Assembly (NCBI GenBank): GCA_900548905.1
Contig: URMK01000028.1
Location: forward strand, 17,175 to 81,174
Origin: an uncultured Lachnospiraceae bacterium
Lineage (GTDB): Bacteria; Bacillota; Clostridia; Lachnospirales; Lachnospiraceae
Length of the DNA: 64,000 nt
Direction of reading: 5' to 3'
The notes beneath the pieces were generated by a model. It searched no databases. It had not been told where the DNA came from and saw nothing but the letters and a program-made list of their open reading frames with translations. The translations under genes and the position numbers were made by a program. Below, piece after piece: positions 60,840 to 64,000 of this stretch; position 1 is the first letter of the stretch; every line of letters begins with the position of its first letter.

Positions 60840-61313
60840 ATGCAGCAGACATCATTAAGGGCAGGACCGACACCAAAAAATGTCATCTGCGTCTGTGTAG
60901 ACGAGATAAAAGAAGAGTTGATAGAGGGACGGATGTATCATTGTTATTCTGAGACACCTGTAACATTCAGTAACCAGCTTTATCTGCTCACTGAAATGGA
61001 AACGCTTTACGACAGGCTCAACTTTCCCCAGGCATCAACCCGGGACAGAACGCTGAAACCAAAGAAAACACAGACAGGAACTGACAAGGAGGCAGAAGCA
61101 GTGCGGGATGAACAAGATATAAAAAATCAGGTTGGACGCAAAGCTTCCTTTATTGTCCGGGTAAACAGCAGACAAAATGCTACATGGCAAGGCTCCATAT
61201 CCTGGACGGAGAAGGGAGTCACAAAACATTTTCGAAGTGCTCTGGAGCTGTTAAAGCTTATTGACAGCGCTTTAGGAGATGAAGAACTTAAAGACGACAA
61301 TACAGCAAATTAG
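60840..61313 (+). CDS. Uncharacterised protein preceding a surface protein
   Basis: 157 aa, no signal peptide or membrane helix. Three parts: GPTPKNVICVCVDEIKEELI start with YHCYSETPVTF; a charged Lys/Glu-rich linker; and a C-terminal domain KASFIVRVNSRQNATWQGSI, SWTEKGVTKHFRSALELLKL. GGAGGTGCTAT precedes the ATG. It lies 43 nt before the large secreted protein, so the two are probably co-transcribed. The C-terminal part looks like a small beta-rich domain with a final helix. Role unknown; a cytoplasmic partner for expression or export of the surface protein is one possibility. Confidence 0.65.
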   Translation: MQQTSLRAGPTPKNVICVCVDEIKEELIEGRMYHCYSETPVTFSNQLYLLTEMETLYDRLNFPQASTRDRTLKPKKTQTGTDKEAEAVRDEQDIKNQVGRKASFIVRVNSRQNATWQGSISWTEKGVTKHFRSALELLKLIDSALGDEELKDDNTAN

Positions 61314-61356
61314 GGGTTTTAGTGAAGAGTTGTTTAAAAAGAGAGGAGAAAGAGGA

Positions 61357-64000
61357 ATGAAAAAAGCAAAATCATTACAAAGGTTTTGGGCTTTTTTGCT
61401 GGTTTTTGTTCTGGTTACCACTACGCTGGGGAATGACAGTATGACTGTTATTGCGGCAGAATTGGAAACAGTGGAGGAACAGCCAAGTGAACTGGAAGCT
61501 GTCCCTTCTACGGAGGGTGGTAATCACGAAGAGGGAACCGCTGCATCGTCATCGGAAATTAACGAAAATCAGGAGACGACACCAGCCACGTCGAATGAAG
61601 GCTTAGAGTCTTCAGCGGAAATTGTGACGGGAACTTCCCCTGAAAAATCCACGGTGGATGGTACGGAAGAAGAATCTTCAATGACAGAATCAGATTCTGT
61701 TGAAAATGCCACTTTGGAATCAAAAGAGTCAGAAACCGCTTCATCAGAAGGGAGCCAGTCCTCTGTATGGAAAGTAAATTTCCAGAAGGATGGAGAAGTT
61801 AAGATTTTTGTTGGGGATACGGAAATTACGGATTCCATAGATATTGAAAAGGGAAAGGAACTTGTTTTCCGGTTAGAAATAAATGAAAAGAGCAGCGCTG
61901 CCGTAAAGGCAGGAGACAGTGAACTTACAGCGGAAGAAGGGTTGTATAAGTTTACGCCGGATAAAGATATGACCGTCACTGTTAAAATAATATCGGAAAC
62001 TGCCGAAGAAACAACATCGGAGGAAGTTACTACAGAGACAGAGACCGAAACTGAGACAGAAACCGAAACTGAGACAGAAACCGAAACCGAAACAGAGACG
62101 GAAACCGAAACAGAGACGGAAACAGAAACCGAGTCGGAAACAGAAACCGAAACAGTGAAGGATATTTATGTTGTAACATTCCAGGTAGAAGGAAAAGGAA
62201 GCATCACAGATGGAGATGGTGCAGAACTCAGTAATCAGGTAGAAGTTGAAGCAAAGAAATCTCTTGAATTCCATGTGGAAGCAGAAGAAGGGTATGAAGT
62301 AGCAGAAGTTGTCATTGATGGAAATACAGTTGTAAGAGATGACAATAAATACGCAGTTTCCCCTTCGGCGGATACGGAAGTAAAGGTTGTATTTACGGAA
62401 GTGGAAGAGGAAGAAGATGAATTTGTGGAAAACGTTGATACGGTAACAGTAGGCGATGTAACAATCCGGGTTACCACATATTCAGATGGTGTATTGCCAA
62501 AGGGCTACCAGGTAAAGGCCAGTGAGATATCTGCTTCTAAAGTGGAAGCGGCTGTAGAAAGCAAGCTTGAAGAGAATGGAAAAGAACTGAACCAGTTGAG
62601 AGCTTTTGACATTACCATTCTTGACAAGGGCGGAAATGAAATCCAGCCTAAAGGCGGGGTTCGTGTTGAAATTGTTGGAACAGGAGTGGAAGGTGATAGT
62701 TTTGATATTTTCCATATGTCGGGAGGCGAGGCTGAAACTGTTGCGGAAAACAGAAGCGGCTGTGATGTGTCTTTTACAGCTAATGGATTTTCTATATATG
62801 TAATTGCCGGTAACCGATACCTGAATTATACAAATGCGACATATACTATTGCTGTAGGGGAGGAAGTAAGGCTATATTCGGATAAATATTCACGTAATCA
62901 CAGTTGGAGTTCAAGTGATAGTTCTGTGGCAACCGTAAGTTATGATAGGAGTTCCGCTGTAATTACCGGAAAAAAAGCGGGAACTGCTACTATTATACAC
63001 AGTTATGATGCGGGGAAAAGCGAAAAAATAACTATTAAGGTGACAGGAGGAACAAATGCTACTATAGCATATTTTTATTTGCTTCAGCCAGGTAAAAATA
63101 ATATAGAATCAATAGATAAGGCAGATTATTTTTATGTGGGGACAGGAAAATTAATACCATTCGATGGGGATAGAGAAGGAACATCAGTACCTCATGCAGG
63201 CACATCGCATGTAGTACAATTACCGTCAGATGAAACTATAAAGGCAGCAATTGAAGCAGCATTTCAACAATATGAGAAAACTTCGGCACCTGATAATATA
63301 ACATGGACGTGGTATAAGACACCCTGGGCAGATGGTGCGGTAGATTTTAATGGCAATACAATTACGGAAAGACATTGTTATCATGTAGATGGTTATTTGG
63401 AGTATACAACAGACAAAAGTTGTAGTGTGGCGTTTGTAGCTATAGATCCTGAAACCGGAAATGAATCTTTAGTTGACTCTTTTAAAGTGGATTTAGAGAA
63501 CGGAACTGGATCGGTGAATGAAACCACAAAGACAAAACCATCATATGAGGGTTATGAATTTAAGGGATGGTACAAAGACAAAGAATTTAAACAAAAGGTG
63601 ACTGATTGGCCTGATAGTATTACTGAGGCACAAACCTATTATGGATGTTATGAATCTGTTAATTGGAAAGTCACGGGAATTATCGATAGAGGTACCGTTG
63701 AACCGAAGATTCAAGAAGTAATTAATGGGCAGAGTTCTGAAGAGATATTTTTTAAAGTACAAGAAGGTTATAAATTTAAGAGTATCGAAGTAAATGGAAA
63801 GGTAGCTAATGTAAACGATTATAGTGTGTCAAAAGATGGGACAGAAATAAAGTATAAAGCTAAAAAAGTAAAACAAGATATTACAGTTACTGTTAAGACA
63901 GAAGTGGATACGGAGCAGAAGAACTTCACTTACCAGGTAAACTATTACATTAAGGATACCACCACAAAGGTGCCGGGTATTACCCCGAACCCGGTAACGG
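61357..64000 (+). CDS. Large secreted surface protein, N-terminal 881 codons (partial)
   Basis: Open to the right edge of the window. ATG at 61357 with GAGG upstream. A signal peptide (MKKAKSLQRF, hydrophobic core, cleavage near VIAAE) is followed by a Ser/Glu/Thr-rich stretch, a short beta domain, a Thr-Glu dipeptide tract (62031-62156), a second beta domain and further Ig-like parts. A BIG2 domain is recognisable (YTIAVGEEVRLYS, SSDSSVATVSYDR, ITGKKAGTATI), and an InlB-type repeat (YEGYEFKGWYKDKEF) lies near 63545. The C-terminus, where a sortase signal would be expected, is outside the window. Probably a cell-wall adhesin or matrix protein. Confidence 0.85.
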   Translation, partial: MKKAKSLQRFWAFLLVFVLVTTTLGNDSMTVIAAELETVEEQPSELEAVPSTEGGNHEEGTAASSSEINENQETTPATSNEGLESSAEIVTGTSPEKSTVDGTEEESSMTESDSVENATLESKESETASSEGSQSSVWKVNFQKDGEVKIFVGDTEITDSIDIEKGKELVFRLEINEKSSAAVKAGDSELTAEEGLYKFTPDKDMTVTVKIISETAEETTSEEVTTETETETETETETETETETETETETETETETETESETETETVKDIYVVTFQVEGKGSITDGDGAELSNQVEVEAKKSLEFHVEAEEGYEVAEVVIDGNTVVRDDNKYAVSPSADTEVKVVFTEVEEEEDEFVENVDTVTVGDVTIRVTTYSDGVLPKGYQVKASEISASKVEAAVESKLEENGKELNQLRAFDITILDKGGNEIQPKGGVRVEIVGTGVEGDSFDIFHMSGGEAETVAENRSGCDVSFTANGFSIYVIAGNRYLNYTNATYTIAVGEEVRLYSDKYSRNHSWSSSDSSVATVSYDRSSAVITGKKAGTATIIHSYDAGKSEKITIKVTGGTNATIAYFYLLQPGKNNIESIDKADYFYVGTGKLIPFDGDREGTSVPHAGTSHVVQLPSDETIKAAIEAAFQQYEKTSAPDNITWTWYKTPWADGAVDFNGNTITERHCYHVDGYLEYTTDKSCSVAFVAIDPETGNESLVDSFKVDLENGTGSVNETTKTKPSYEGYEFKGWYKDKEFKQKVTDWPDSITEAQTYYGCYESVNWKVTGIIDRGTVEPKIQEVINGQSSEEIFFKVQEGYKFKSIEVNGKVANVNDYSVSKDGTEIKYKAKKVKQDITVTVKTEVDTEQKNFTYQVNYYIKDTTTKVPGITPNPVT
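62031..62156 (+). repeat. Thr-Glu coding microsatellite in the surface protein gene
   Basis: A run of ACN-GAR codons encoding alternating Thr and Glu, with 12-nt sub-repeats of the type GAGACAGAAACC. Such tracts are acidic, flexible spacers and readily change length by slippage. Confidence 0.9.

Noticed and set aside
1..64000. Insertion sequence, integrase, tRNA or rRNA
   Set aside because: None was recognised on either strand by reading; short tRNAs could still be missed without a covariance search.

Overview
The window looks like chromosomal DNA of a gut-type member of the Bacillota, class Clostridia, most likely family Lachnospiraceae. This rests on gene content rather than a marker gene: CUT1 sugar transporters with no ATPase gene of their own, a YesM/YesN two-component pair, cytoplasmic glycosidases, strong AGGAGG ribosome binding sites, a CD3324-type small protein and a subtype I-C CRISPR-Cas locus. 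No rRNA, tRNA or transposase gene was seen.

Layout. 1-2.1 kb: the end of a sugar-import operon (MalG-type permease and a GH5 glycosidase). 2.2-7.9 kb: a patchwork of small single genes (GNAT acetyltransferases, class I methyltransferases, an MFS exporter). 8.0-24.0 kb: a polysaccharide utilisation locus. The YesM/YesN pair is divergent from a PL26 rhamnogalacturonan-lyase-like gene, followed by a solute-binding lipoprotein, GH2, two permeases, GH43, an SGNH esterase and a wrecked GH42 gene. Three promoters in this locus share one architecture (T-tract, ATATAC, 18 nt, TANGAT), which suggests one YesN regulon, and their mRNA leaders are long and structured. 24.1-32.5 kb: more GNAT genes, a YdcF-like protein, a duplicated-domain membrane protein, a linear-amide hydrolase and several gene remnants. 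32.6-35.0 kb: a hybrid histidine kinase.

36.0-54.7 kb is a CRISPR-Cas region. A complete I-C operon (cas3-cas5-cas8c-cas7-cas4-cas1-cas2, with an internal cas11c start inside cas8c) lies between array 1 (13 repeats counting a decayed terminal one) and array 2 (55 repeats). Array 3 (14 repeats) lies 5.3 kb further on, beyond a hydrolase pseudogene, a 52-bp tandem repeat and a dehydratase/aldolase/GntR sugar-acid operon. The three arrays have different repeat stems but the same 3' handle, and all three leaders carry the same 45-nt inverted-repeat element. Two protospacers are represented in two different arrays as diverged copies, one of them differing at spacer position 4, inside the seed.

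54.8-64 kb: a GH42 beta-galactosidase, small regulators (XRE/DUF5680-like and a SARP/BTAD-like protein), a VOC protein, a methyltransferase and, at the right edge, the first 881 codons of a secreted multi-domain surface protein preceded by a small partner gene.

Assignments come from reading motifs by eye; no database search was run.
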